The notes below the pieces were generated by a model. It saw only the letters and a program-made list of their open reading frames with translations. It did no database searches and was not told the origin of the DNA. The translations under genes were made by a program, and so were the position numbers. From Nageia nagi (lineage: Eukaryota > Pinophyta), in the NCBI GenBank assembly GCA_050084985.1, contig JBITNC010000001.1:110298001-110362000 (forward strand): DNA of 64,000 nt. Direction: 5' to 3'. This document shows, in pieces, positions 12,652 through 25,059 of this stretch (the first letter of the stretch is position 1; each line of letters begins with the position of its first letter).

Positions 12652-13365
12652 CTAATTTTGATTTGACCTAGACATGTACAATGGTATTTCTCCTACATTA
12701 TATCTTAAAGGATCAAGATTTCTCCTATGTCTTTTTTTAGAGATCCTATGATTAGTTCTTGGGGTAGTATAAGTAGTACTAGGATTCATATAACTCATGG
12801 TAGGAGAAACATAACTAGTACTAGGGGTAGGTGTATTAGTTTTTAAAATATAATAAGCATCATTATACACCCAAGCATGCCTTATTAGTTTAGGTGTGGG
12901 AGTAGTCATATGTTTTGAAACTTTATCATCAAACTCATTCATCCTTCTAGAGATAGTGGAAGGAGTATAATCATCTCAACTTATATAGAATTGGATAATA
13001 TGTCCATTCAATAGATATAAAATAATGTGATCATATTTCTATTTAAAAGTGCCTTTTTATAATATAGTATAAGCCAAATACATTCATGATGGAGTAGTAG
13101 TCCTTGAGATGACTTGTTCCTCATTAACTACTTGTGGCCTTTTGGTTAGATAAGTTAAGTCTAGAGGAAGACTATGAGCATGATAAGAATGAAGAATCTT
13201 AAGTAAGTTAAAAATTATCTTACTTCATTTAAGGTATTTTCTAGTTATTTAGAAGTTTCTCTCCTTGATATTTCTCTACTAGATTTGTGATACCTATGAC
13301 TAGGTTGTTCCTCTTGATAGATCTCACCATATGGCTCTTGTTGTTGATGAGCCATTTGAGAACAA
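12652..13365 (-). pseudogene. Minus-strand element ORF, possibly a gag N-terminus
   Basis: Read on the minus strand from about 13365, the frame starts MAHQQQEPYGEIYQEEQPS and later gives an open stretch of 96 codons at 12652-12942, rich in Thr, Pro, Tyr and Ser and ending RNLDPLRYNVGEIPLYMS. Several TAG and TAA stops interrupt it. I do not recognise the domain. Its place downstream of leader-like sequence (13.7-15.3 kb on the minus strand) suggests the first ORF of a retroelement, with the rest lost where it meets the plus-strand gag near 12640. Confidence 0.4.
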
Positions 13366-13724
13366 GTATTAACCATTATCTTTTGTTATTTTTTATAACC
13401 ATACTCTTTTTTATTCTTATTTTGGTTTTGATTTTTGATTAAGTAAGGTGTAGAAAACATACATCATTCATAACAATTATATTTTATTTTGGATTTTATA
13501 TTATAGAAAAAAAGCAAATGTATGTACAAATAACCTATTTATAACTCACCTTTGTGATATGATTATCTATCTGATTTTATTTAATAAATTGAATTATATT
13601 TTCTTTAATAAATGATGTTAATGATTCATTTTATTTTTTGTTAATTTTCTTCAATTGGTTTTTTCTAGTCAAGTGTTTAAATAAAGGTAGGCTTGAATCC
13701 TATAGGTTATCTACAATGAAGTAT

Positions 13725-14805
13725 TAGCTTGGTATCTAAAAATGGTCCCCTTGGTGTAATGCGACTCAAGTAATGCTATTGAAGACTATCTTGATAGTGG
13801 AATCCAAGCATAGCCTCCTTATTTATAGTCACCTAATGAAAAGTGACAACATTTACCTTAGAACTCAGTATTTATCTCTAGGTTTGGCTCTACAACTTAT
13901 AGTGTGGTCAATGTGTGCAAAAGAAATATAGAGTCAATGGTTGGTCATCACTTCCAACTCATTTATGTTTATTTTATAAAAGGTCTTATGCATATATATT
14001 AAAAATAAAAAAACTCATGATAACTACAACCCAACCCAACACACATATCCTTTGATTGTATTTTATTTAGTGTAAAATAAATAATATTTTAATTGGTGAG
14101 ATCTTTATCTAACCCATGAGGTTTATTTTCCATTTAGTGTGATTCTTTAACAAAGCTTTAATGAAAATTCATTTATTCCTTCTAAGTGTAGAAGTGACTT
14201 AGTGAAATTCTTTAACCCCTCTTCGAGTCACAATCCTTTGACATCCTTATGGAGTGGTAAGGTAGATAGGAAGGGTTTTAAATGTGAGATAAATTTCTTT
14301 AGATGAGGTTTCTTAACTCCCCTTTGAGTCACAATCCTTTGACCTCCTTACAGAGGAGTAAGGTAGACAAGAAGGGTTTTAATGTGTAATAGATTACTTT
14401 AAATTAGGTTCTTTAACCCCCCATTGAATTACCATCCTTCAACCTTCTCTTAAAGTAATGAGGTAGACCATTGAAGAATATTAATGTGAAAGGAAAGACA
14501 CCCACGCAATAAATTAATCAACTTAATATGTTTTGAGTTTACCTTTATCCTGATAAATTGATTTTATGTTTATTTCATTATTTAAGTGAAAATTCATTCC
14601 TCCTTTTATGTGTAGAAGTGACTTAGTGAAAATTCTTTAACCAATTTTAGTGAAAGAGAATGAAAAAAGGAAAAAGAGTTCATTTACTCATTTCCTATTA
14701 TACCATTTTGATCACATAAGGTTGCCTTTTGATGTAAAGGGAGAGTATATGTGAGTATAAAAGAAAGTATTAAGTTATTTTATTTTTCATTAACAAATCC
14801 CATAA
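13725..14805 (-). repeat. Tat leader or LTR segment, direct repeat copy 1
   Basis: It aligns in direct orientation with 28935-30010. Landmarks are AATGGTCCCCTT, GATAGTGGAATCCAAG, GGTTGGTCATCACTTCCAACTC and GTGACTTAGTGAA. In the second copy it lies just upstream of a minus-strand Tat gag, so it is the 5' leader or LTR of that family. On the minus strand its edge reads CCAAGGGGACCATTTTTAG, which may be a decayed PBS region. I cannot decide between LTR and long leader. Confidence 0.7.
14208..14500. repeat. About 100-bp tandem repeat, three units
   Basis: Units start at about 14208, 14308 and 14409 with TTCTTTAACYCC. They share GAGTCACAATCCTTTGAC, GTAAGGTAGA and AAGGGTTTTAATGTG. The same three units occur in the second copy near 29405, 29505 and 29605, so the tandem array predates the separation of the two copies. 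Confidence 0.75.
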
Positions 14806-15325
14806 AGATAAATAATTCATATAATTTATCTAAATAAAGCAAATAAATAATTCCTATTCCTTAATCATCTATCTACCCTTCCTATATGCAATCTAGGTGA
14901 AAGAAATAACAAACAAGGGGTTCCTTCAATTTTTTATTTTTTAATGCCTATATTACACTTAAAACATTCATGATATTTGAAACTTATACCTTCCTTTTTG
15001 AATTGATGAAGTTTTCAAATAGAGTCATTGGTAATTTAGAATAAATCGTTGGTGTTTCAAATAAATCATCGATGTTTTCAATACATGTCCATGGCATTTT
15101 GAATATAAGTTGCTAGCATTTCAACAAAAGTCATTGGTATTTCAACACAAATCATTGGCACCTAATGAAGATCACCAATGATCATACAGATAGAAAAATA
15201 AAGAATAGGAAATAACAAACAATATAATTTTTAGTAATGATTCCACAAACATAGAAGATGAAAAATGAAATATAAATAGTAAGAGATACCCACTACACCT
15301 CATTTTCCTTGTAGCTTATATGTGA

Positions 15326-15345
15326 GGCCCCTCCTTCTAGCACCA
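15326..15345 (-). other. Primer binding site candidate, minus strand
   Basis: The minus strand reads GAGTAAACA, then TTT, then TGGTGCTAGAAGGAGGGGCC. This has the same shape as the LTR end and PBS of the good element (GTAAACA, TC, TGGTGAACCC at 34637-34655). It marks the end of a minus-strand LTR whose last base pairs with 15349. Confidence 0.55.
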
Positions 15346-15348
15346 AAA

Positions 15349-15600
15349 TGTTTACTCAAAAATAAACCCTATAAGCATGCAAACATAAAAGTTGTCACAA
15401 CCAATAGAAAATCTTTATTGATCTCTGAATAAACCTCAATTTTAATTACATATTACCTCACAATGGAGGGCTTCAATTTTAAGCTTTGAAAGTCATTTGA
15501 TTTAATCTATAATAAGAATGCTTCTGATTGCTTCTTCCTTGCTACTCTTTGGCTTCTCCTTGCTTTAATAAATTTCTAATCTTGGAATCCTGTATATGAA
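15349..15600 (-). repeat. 3' end of a minus-strand LTR
   Basis: The segment just upstream of the PBS candidate (on the minus strand) contains TTTGCATGC near its end, like the LTR ends at 34610-34643 and 46391-46420. Part of it, about 15390-15590, has an inverted copy at 30205-30375. The start of this LTR at higher coordinates is not visible to me. Confidence 0.5.
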
Positions 15601-16724
15601 CAAACCAACAACCCATCAAACATACCTATTAATATTTTAAAATTATAATAAATAACATGAAATAAATATGTATGTAAGTAAAAATAATAAATTGAAATGT
15701 ACTCAACAATTTTGCTTGAATTTAGTAGAGTAAGGTTGCATTTCATTGTGTCTCCCTTTCTTTTATGGGAAGGATCTTATTTATAATTTTTCCTATGGCA
15801 ACATTAGTTATTATTTTATAATACAAGACTACATGAAAAATCTCATCCAACCTTGTCATGGATTAAATCTGTGCAAAGAAAGCATAGGATCAGGGATGAC
15901 TCATCCTTGATCCATTAGCTTCTTTCTTTAGGTGCTTGATTTTTTTATTTTTTTCTTTATGTTTTCTATTTATAGGATCATTAGTGATTACCCATTGGGT
16001 GCTAGCAATCAAATATGATCATCAATGATTATTTTGAATCACCAATGATCAATAGATTTTGGCAAACTTTAATATTTTCCTAAAATTTTATTCCCCTTTT
16101 TCATTTATCAAAAGAGGGGTCATTTTTAGGTGTTTAAATTTTTCTCTTTTTTTGAAATAACTAACATTTTATAAATAGAGATTATTTCAAAAAATTAAGC
16201 CTATGAAAAAGGGGATGCAATCAAGTCTTGGACTTGTACTTCTTGATCTTAAGTCAAGGTTTCCAATTAACTCATTCTCTATGAATAAGTTGAATTTGAG
16301 TGATTGGATTATGACTAAATCCATTTTTTGATCTTTTGCATTTAAAATATTTTAAAAATAATAAATGATTGTAGAGAAAGACCTAACTTAGGTAGTTATC
16401 ACTATACTATTATGCTGTGTTGGTTGGATACAAATGAAGTTTTAGCCGTCAACCATATGCCATAGCTAGCATGTGATAAAGAAGCTCCATTATGAATACA
16501 ATGCTTTGATTATTTTGCTTTTGTCCCATTAGGTAGGTTACTTGCTGATCTTGTGCAAAAATTCATCTAATAATTTTAATCATATCAAAACTTGCCCTTC
16601 TCTTTTTTGCTAAAACAAGGATCATTTTTCAAATTTAGAGTTACTTAAGGGTCTTAATTTTTTCAAAAAATTCTTAAATATAAATTAAGTTTAACAAGAA
16701 AAGAACTCATAGTGATTTTGCATT

Positions 16725-16794
<70 letters not shown>

Positions 16795-17400
16795 TATATA
16801 TTATATATATATATATATATATTATTTTTGATATTTTTTAGGATAATCTTGATGTGAGCATCTTTCGAGCATAGATGTTTTGTTTGGATTATATTTTTTT
16901 ATTTTTAATTGAACATTGTTGATTGTTCAAAAGATATATATAAGAGTTTATAAATTACCCTATTTCATTTTGAATTTTCTCATCAATATTTACAATTAAT
17001 TATAGGCCTAACTTGACCTAAAGAATATTTTATATTCTCCAAAATTTTGCATTTTTTAAGGTTTTAATTAGAGACATTTAATGAAGTGCATAATGAAGGT
17101 CCTAGGTATTTCTCTTATTGAAATACCTATATAACTTGCACATTCTAAGAAAAAACATTTCATTCATTATTTTTTTAAGGTTTGGGTCATCAACGATCAA
17201 GTTACAATCATCGATGATCCTTATGGATTATTGGTAGTTGACTTATGATTGCCAACATTTAACTGTATGGGTAATAAAAAGAAAAAGTTCACCTATCACT
17301 TTTTAATTTATTTTTCAGTTCTAGTTAGAGCTCTTGTTGCCCCTAACCTACCATCCAAGTGTTTGACCCTATACCCCCCTTTTTACCATTGATTTGAGTC
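15601..17400. other. AT-rich stretch with no recognised gene
   Basis: No domain is seen. It includes several imperfect ATCATCGATGATC or ATCACCAATGATC motifs (for example near 15165, 16020 and 17200) and a long AT run at 16729-16823. The upper part may belong to the minus-strand LTR that ends at 15349. Confidence 0.4.
16729..16823. repeat. Long AT microsatellite
   Basis: About 95 bases of nearly pure AT repeat with two small slips (AATA near 16788 and TTAT near 16801). It is the longest AT run of the window. Confidence 0.95.
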
Positions 17401-17819
17401 ATGATGCCACCATGAGGATGATCCACATTGCACAAGAGGCTCATGAGGGAAGACATAGGTTTTAAAACCCCCCTTTCAATTTTTTGCTTATTAATTCATT
17501 TTTAATCTATTTAAAAAAAAACTATTAACCATAGGATGCTAAGGAATAGGTTTTAGAGTTTTATAACCATTCAATTTTTTATATTAGGTTCATTTTTTAA
17601 TTTTTTGTAAAAAATTTAAAACCTTAGCCATGGTCAATGGCTAGAGTTGAAGGGTTGTAGGATTGTGAGAATTTGATTATTGAACACTAGAAATTATACA
17701 CCTTGATCATATAATCACTAACATTTGCAAAAATTTAATTTTTTTAAACTTACTTTATCATTAATTGCTATTAGGTTTGAGATATCTTCAAGACGAGAGG
17801 TAGATATCCTCACATACTC

Positions 17820-19780
17820 AAGGATGGCCATGTTTTGTTGACTACTATAGATCAAACCTTTTTTTGTGTAGTTGGGTTTGTAGCTAGGCTCTACATGGGT
17901 TGCATTCACTGGGACTACCCACTACTGGAAACCATACTAGAGAGGTGGGATTCATTGACTAGAACCTTCCATCTTCCTATGAGGAAGATGACTATCATGG
18001 TGGAGGACATCCATCATCTATGCAACTTACCTATTTATGGTCAATGAGTTTAGCATGAAATCAATTGATATTTTGTGCACCTATATATCATAGTAATTTA
18101 TGGGGTAGGTATCATTAACAAAGTTATGAGTGAGATGTTTTTTTGGGGTCTTCCATACCTTAGGTATTGGAGGAATGACCAGTAGGGTCTCCTTAGAGAA
18201 TCTTACTTGATGGGGTTGATATAGTGCTATGCTCTCCTAGATACTAGTAGTGGGAGATTTCTTTAGTCATTATTACCTATAGTGGCTAGTATGCTATAGT
18301 AGGGATGATATATGCTTGGGTTCCCACACTACTAGCCTAGATTTATCAAGAGCTTTTCTTTTATTCTTTAAGCCATAGGGCCTCATTATCAATCATTATC
18401 ACCCTTTAGGCATGGGCTTATGAGCACATACATGTAGCTCTTCCTTTGGGGCTCCTAGTACCTATTTTTGCTTCACATGTAGCCTATCCTACTGGCATCA
18501 TGCATTAGAGAGAGGATTTTTACACTCATCCTTCAAATGGGATTTAGCAAGATATTTCCTTTTACTAGAGGATGATTGCTCATCTTATTGCCAATCAAGT
18601 GAGGTTCTAACCTTATCATAGTTATCCATCTTAGGATGAGCTTGTAGCATAGCTAATGAGCCTTATAAAAGCTTGAGTTCTCTATGGTATATAGATCAAG
18701 TTCTTAGAGTGCTTCTACTTTGAGTATGTGCACTATTAGTTTGGTTTGGTCTAGGATGTTCCACTAGCACCTCTACATTTTTTGAATGAGGAGGAGTTAC
18801 TTATCAAAGGGATTCAACCCTTAATTTATGCAAAACTAGATCTCACATAGGAGGAGGTCCTAGTAGAGGATATAGGCGTAGATGATGTGGGTTCAATTGA
18901 GGCCTTTGATTCTTGGTGGAAGATAAAGGTATATTCTAAGGAAAATGATTTTCCAAAGTGTTAGGTACACTAGTAGGTAGTCGATCCTAAGGTAGATATG
19001 GGGGTTAATGAGTAGATAGCTAAAGAGAAGGCTATGGAGAGGGTTGAGGAGGTAGTAAGGGATGAGTTAGCAATTAAGAAGCAGGTGATGGTCAACCTAG
19101 AGGATATAACTAGTTAGGTAGAGGAGATTGAGGTAAGTACCTCTACTAGAAGTGTGAGAGGAGGTGGAGCTCCTCCTTCATAGGTTCCTAGCATTGATGC
19201 ATTATTAGGGAACATTTATAAGTTGAGGTACTAGGTTTCTCATCTTAGCACTTGCATGTATAGATATAGAGTTCAAAGGGATAGGTATCATCATAAGAGG
19301 GATGAGGCTTTAGCCTTTACATAGATTGAGGGAGTTAGTATATCTATAGGGGTCATTGGTCAACCATCAATCTTTATCTAAGGGATTCTTTAGTATAGGA
19401 GTTACTATTCCTCCATTATGCAGACATGGTTGATAGGGGTACCTCTATATATAGTGGGCATGCTATATCCAATCCCCTACTACATATGTTCCCATGGATG
19501 TCTTGATTTATTAGGCACCTAGTGGAGCCTAGCAGATAGCAGCACTCAAGGAAAGGTTGTTAAATTAGTTGCATCCCATAATCATAGTAGGATACATGGG
19601 GTCTCTTCTTAGCACCTAGTGAATTCATTTGAGATTCATAGGGTAGCTCAAGCAACAAATCCTATAGGTTCAGTAGGCACCATTCATCCTTAGCAAGGCA
19701 AAGTTAGAATTCTTATGGATGGTAGAGAGGGAAACTCTTGAGAGCATTCTAGGGCTATTATGCTTTGTATTTCATGCTAT
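17820..19780 (+). pseudogene. Plant mobile domain (PMD, aminotransferase-like) gene, copy 1
   Basis: The frame at 17835-18047 reads LLETILERWDSLTRTFHLPMRKMTIMVEDIHHLCNLPIYG in two adjoining parts. This is the signature of the N-terminal part of the plant mobile domain, known from MAIN/MAIL proteins and from transposon-borne genes. Later in the same region SLLPIVASMLYW near 18265 and AWAYEHIHVALPLG near 18410 match further conserved PMD stretches. A charged tail follows (LLIKGIQPLIYAKLD, VEDIGVDDVG near 18880). Many TAG stops break it, so it is not functional. PMD genes are known both as host genes and as passengers of transposable elements. The repeated surroundings point to the latter here. 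Confidence 0.75.
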
Positions 19781-20785
19781 TCTTATGAGTTGTATCAAAA
19801 TATGTCATTATTTTTCTAAGACTTATGGAGAGTAGGATCATTTCTCATACTTATACATGTTATTTGTAGTTTTATTATTATTTTTTGATGACCTTATATA
19901 TTATGGGATCATAGTATTCATGATCAATGGTTGGTTTCTTTGGATGTGATGGATGCTAAGTTATATATTTTTTGATATACATAAGGATGAATTTAGATTT
20001 TTATATGCATATTTTAATATCATACATATGTATATTTATGTTTTTTTAAATGTATGTGTTATTAGAATACATGAAAGTTTATTTTTATATTTTTGTTTAG
20101 TTTTAACACTTTATCTATGACATGTTTTATAAATTCAAGGTAATATTTATGTTTTTATAATAATGTGATGTTTATAGAACAAGATTTGATTTGTAGGAGA
20201 ACATAATCAAATGCATCATTTTCTATTTTGTTGGCTACTTTTATACATGGTTTTGAACATAATATACTGTTATAAACATATGTGATATCATGAATAATGT
20301 GAATGTATGGATGTAAAACACACATAAGACTTACAACACTTTATGGATATAATAATGGATGCACATAAATGTATATGTATAGATGAATGTAAAATGTATA
20401 AAACTTGAATGACCTAAGATTTTTATGAATGTTATAATGACTTAAACATCAATATTAATTTGATGGAAACTTATCAAGTTTTTTATAATAATAGTAGTAA
20501 TAGTATATGATGAATGAATATATAAATAAATAAGTGTAATGATATGAACACATGGGTAGCACACCTAGTAGCCAAGATGCTTCAAAAGTATATATTTCAA
20601 GTATATATACATATATATATATGTATATATGTAAATTTTTGATTTTTTATATTTTTAGAATTATTTAATATTTTTATACTTTTCAAATATTTTAATGTTT
20701 TTTGTATTTTTTGAATATTTTAATATTTTACCTATTTCCCCACTAGATAAGAATCTTCAATAGGCCATCATGAGTAAAAGGATGG
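18130..20785 (+). repeat. Repeat block A1, copy 1
   Basis: It aligns in direct orientation with 30376-33751. The shared part begins at GGTCTTCCATACCTTAGGTA inside the PMD gene and runs through its tail and about 1 kb of AT-rich 3' sequence. It ends at the segment GAGTAAAAGGAT. Relative to copy 2, about 730 bp is missing after 20541 (GTGTAATGATATGAAC). Confidence 0.85.
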
Positions 20786-21580
20786 AATTGACAATAAGTA
20801 TGAATGGTATGATTAATGAACCATTTTGGGGCATCAAAAATGATGGACAAAGACAACATGAAGTCCAACACCACAAGTTTATAGATATGAGATGAGCTAT
20901 GGTGACATCATCAAAAAAGGCTTTTTTAGGATGTAGAAGATGTGGTCTATAGTATCTAACAAATCAAACTATTGAAGGAGTGATAAGAGCATAAATAATA
21001 ATCCTCTAAATAAAATTAGGTCTAAAGATCATATGAATGAGATTTTATAGGAAATCATCATTAGGGATATCATATATCACATAAGATCCCCAAAAAGGTT
21101 GATGATAAATGTAAATCTCAATTTGGTTAGAGTTCCTTAGAATATTATAAGCATGGTTGAACCTATCTAGGGTAGAGAGCAAAGCTATCATAAACAAAAT
21201 ATGATGCTAGATACCCTTAGGTAATTGATTAAACCATTCCTCCTCTTTTGGATAGGATCTACTAAGGGGTCATTAGGAAAAGTATAAGGTGACCAAGAAA
21301 TGAGGGCTAATAGGTCCCATGGGATAGGAGGATCATAATGTGAGTACCCCTCTTACTGATTAATGGGAAGGTTGACATAATGTGGGTGAGTCATGATGCT
21401 TGTTGCTTGTAAAATACGACTAACTACCTATAGTGTCATATATAAGGATTTTTTAGAATTTATATAAAGTGTTTTTAAAGATATATATATACACACATTT
21501 TATTTTACAAGAAAATATTTAATAATAATAATATTTTGAATTATTTACATATATTCTTAGTGGTGGTACTTTTTATTTAC

Positions 21581-21581
<1 letters not shown>

Positions 21582-21616
<35 letters not shown>

Positions 21617-21617
21617 T
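21582..21617. repeat. TTA trinucleotide microsatellite
   Basis: About 12 units here, against about 7 at the matching place in the other copy (43192-43212). Confidence 0.9.
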
Positions 21618-21879
21618 AATACATAAAACATTTTACAATTCCCCAATGATAATGGTTCTCTTATTTTTTATGGATATCCCAACCTTTATAACCTAAAAAA
21701 TAAAAGTACAAAGGTTGGACTAAGAGTTGAGCAGGTCTTAGTCCTAGGATGGATGATTAGTAATGGACCAGATACCAAATAAGTAGCAAGATTGATGGAT
21801 GATGCTTGAATTTCTTAGTGACATATTTTGCCTTGATTTATGATATTGAGGCTTCATCATTTTCAATAAGTGAAATGTG

Positions 21880-22525
21880 GGATGGGATCCCTAAGTTTTG
21901 TGAAGATTAAGGGGAATCAATGATGTGAGGGAGATCATGTTCTTCATGAGATATTGGACATACTTATTTTTTACTGGTTTGACTACAACCTCACTCTTTC
22001 TTTGGTTAAAGCATTCTAAGGTATTTTAAAACCTTAGTTTTATATTAATTGGGTTATTTACACAATAATTTCTACTAAATAATAAACTATAATCATATAT
22101 AATTTTATTATGTAAAATTAAATAGGTTTTATATTCTAGAACCAAATCATTGATGACCTCAGTTATTGAAATTGATCTTCCATAGCATCAAAGAGTCATA
22201 TGATCAACATAATTTAGCAAAATTCTATGTCTCTAAAAATGCCAATGCAAGTAGAATACATGGATCCAACTAGTCAAGGATTCAATCTCCATCCACATAT
22301 CCTTTGCTTCTAACTCAATACCTACCCTAAGACCATTGACTTTTAAGTCCCAAGCATTGGTTCGTCATTGATTATAAAAATTCATGGCTATAATTTCTTG
22401 AATTTCTTTTGATAAAGAAAAGAAGTGGGATACTTCAATGTAAGGACACTTTCTCAATGCTTGCATATATTGATCATCTAGGTATTTATCAATGAAATCA
22501 TGTTCTGTAGGATTAAATTATGTTT
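21880..22525 (-). pseudogene. Unrecognised conserved minus-strand frame, copy 1
   Basis: The minus strand reads a protein-like frame with FIDKYLDDQYMQALRKCPYI, then FFSLSKEIQEIIAMNFYNQ, LRVGIELEAKDMWMEIES and CFNQRKSEVV, ending in NLHKT. The second copy of the block (43484-44101) keeps nearly the same residues, including DKYLED, RKCPY, LSKEI, MNFYN and CFNQRK. Stops are few and in part at expected Gln codons. The residue conservation between copies suggests a once-coding sequence. I do not know the family. It runs opposite to the PMD gene of the same block. Confidence 0.5.
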
Positions 22526-22660
22526 TTTCATTAGTTTATAGTTTTCCTAGTATCATAGCTCTTGCTTGAATGTTACAAGGAGGATGAGGAAACCTTGACC
22601 TTATTCAAGAGAATCATTGGTCAATCATTTGTACACATTTAATTGATCATTGAGGCTTCT

Positions 22661-23264
22661 GAATGAATATTGTTTAAAAATCATAAATAATTTTATGGTA
22701 ACATAGGTATCTTATCATCTAGTTTACCCATGTAAACAAAAAATATCCATTTAGCTAGGTGCTAACAATGCTATTAGGTATCTAATTATTGAAAAAGCAA
22801 TTAATTATGATATTGGGAGCTGAAGTAGGCCAATATTGGCATAACAATTTTACAATGCAAACTTACATAAAATAATATGCATGACTTAGGTGGTACATGG
22901 GTTTATCTACATAAATTTCTAGGTTATCTCCATGAACACTTATCTTCCTAGCAATAAATTTAAGGCTATGATTCTTTACAAATTAATAGGTAAATGTAGG
23001 ATATTTCTACTTCTAAGGGAAATATCTAGGGATAACTCTATAATATCCCTATCTCCCAAATATCTTTGTTTCTCAAACCAAGGATTTTATTGAATAGATC
23101 TTTGATTAGCAACCAGGTGGATGCTTTTACTCTTTTTTGACATCATTTCCTATTTCAAATACATTAAATATGTATAAGTTTTTAAGAAAAATACACTTTT
23201 GTTGATTTTTTGACTTAAAAAAGTTTATTTACAATATATATAATTTCTAATTAAAAAATGGTTT
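22661..23264. other. No recognised gene; presumed 3' region of the minus-strand Tat element
   Basis: This lies just downstream (minus strand) of the integrase stop near 23268. It may be 3' untranslated sequence of that element. No LTR or polypurine tract is evident. Confidence 0.35.
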
Positions 23265-23267
23265 ATT

Positions 23268-24520
23268 AACTATAGAAAGGATGAAGATGTGTGATATTAA
23301 TAGGTTCATGCTCTTTGTTACCTTCCATATCAACTAAATGATAAGCCCTAGATCCAAATTTTCTTTTAATCACATAGGGACTTAACCAATTAGGAGTGAA
23401 CTTGACAAGGAGTTATCATTCCATTCAAGAAGTTTGCTAGTTTTATTTTAAAACCAAATCTCCTATGTTAAATTCACAAGTTTTAACTTTTTTATAAAAT
23501 GCTCTTTTAATGTGATTTTGATAAGTACGTATGTGCTCTAACGCATTAACTCTTCTTTCATCTAGAAGTAGTAATTAATGTAATCTTGTTTGATGAACTA
23601 CTTCATTAGTGATATAATCTTATAATTCAATTAATAAAGAAGTAATTTCTATTTCTAAAGGTAGTACTTCTTCAACCCCATAAACTAAGGAAAATAGGGT
23701 TGCCTCAGTAGGAGTTTGAATACTAGTTCGATAGGCCCATAATGCATGTGGAATTCTTGCATGTCAATCTCGGTGGGAGTCATTAATATTCTTTAATAGA
23801 ATACAATGAATAGTTTTCTTGGTGGCTTTAGGTTGACCATTCCTTTGAGGATAATAAGGAGTTAAGAAGCTTAAATGGATATGATATCCTTTACATAAAG
23901 CTTGAACTTCCTAGTTTTTGAAACATTTTCCATTATCAGTGATAATTTGGGATGAAATTCCAAAATAACATATAATATGGTTTTGTATGAATTCTAATAT
24001 TTTTAGCCCTTTTATTGAGATCATGGGGATAACTTCTACCCATTTTCTAAAATATTCTATAGCAATTATTATAAACTTATGACCTCTTGAGGAAATAGGA
24101 GAGATTTGACCTAGTAAATCTAATGCCCATCTTGAGAATGGTCATAATGATTGCATGGGTTGTAACATTTGTGAAGGTTGTTTAAATAGATTAGCATGTT
24201 GTTGATATTTAACACACTTTCTAATATATTCTATGTAATCATGCTCCATATTAGGCTAGTAATATCCCATATGCATTAATCATTTTATGATTGTAATGCC
24301 ACTAAAATGTCCTCTACAAATTCCATCATGTGTGCATGAAATAGAAATTTGTGACCTAGCCCACTCTAAATATCTAAGCAATATTTTATCAAAACCCCTA
24401 TGGTATAAGACATCTCCTATCATGCAAAAGTGAAAAGCTTTTATCTTGAATGCTTTTCGAGATGATTTTGTTAAGTATTTAGGTAATATCCCATCTCTTA
24501 AGAATTTGAACAATTGTGTA
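23268..24520 (-). pseudogene. Integrase of minus-strand Tat element
   Basis: From high to low coordinates the minus strand reads the HHCC finger (CTHDGICRGHF near 24310, then WPNMEHDYIEYIRKC), then the core: SRWALDLLGQI near 24140, ITDNGKCF near 23935 and NGQPKATKK near 23830. The second Asp codon is at 23937-23935. The residue 36 codons on, where the catalytic Glu belongs, is Lys (AAA at 23829-23827). The C-terminus has WLSPYVIKRKFGSRAYHL and ends INITHLHPFYS before tandem stops. Stops are mostly TAG and TAA. The order and wording match the integrase of the 33.7-42.4 kb element, so it is the same lineage. Confidence 0.88.
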
Positions 24521-24639
24521 TACCATAAAATTTTGTCTTCTATTGCAATGTATATGATTACATGTTCAACTTCATCTGATTCTATTGGGGATTGAATTAT
24601 TTGAATAATTTCAATAAGGATTATTTTTTATCAAAGTTT

Positions 24640-25035
24640 GTGGGCATTAAAGATTTGATAGAATCCATAACATCAACAAACCTATTAGTTGATCATGGTC
24701 CTACTTCTAGATCATATTATTTGAAAGATAATAAAAGATTTCTCACTAATATCTTATATCTTTGCAACAAAGGCTCCTTACACTAGAAGATCTCCTTGAC
24801 TTGATTTATGATTAACAATTAATCACTAATGAATTTTGTTCTTTTTAGTTTTAATTTTATAGTGGTTTTAATAGTTAAGATTAAGGCTTCATACTTGACA
24901 TTGTTATTTGTATAATAAAATTTAAGTTTAAATGAACAGGGAATGGGAACTCCTTGGGTGTAACCAAAATAACATTGATACCCCCACTTTTCTCACATCT
25001 CAACCCATAAAAATATATTACCATATCCCAATCTT
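24640..25035 (-). pseudogene. Second (archaeal-type) RNase H of the minus-strand Tat element
   Basis: Fragments MVIYFYGLRCEKSG, TNNNVKYEALI and NRFVDVMDSIKSLMP line up with the second RNase H of the good element (LYFDGSRC, TNNMVEYEALI, NRLADAMASVASLIP). Frame changes and an internal deletion of the middle part make it inactive. The first catalytic Asp (YFDG) has become Tyr (YFYG). The presence of a second RNase H assigns the element to the Tat lineage. Confidence 0.7.
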
Positions 25036-25059
25036 CTTCAAATTCTATGGGAATTTCCA

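Larger units (their letters stand above)
20786..22660. repeat. Repeat block A2, copy 1
   Basis: It aligns with 42384-44232 in direct orientation. Shared marks include GGTATGATTAATGAACCATT, GAGATGAGCTATGGTGACATCAT, ACTTTTTATTTACTTTATTA and AATCATTGGTCAAT. In this copy A1 and A2 are continuous; in copy 2 a Tat element separates them. The bases AATTG at 20786-20790 are the paralogous unoccupied insertion site. Confidence 0.85.
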
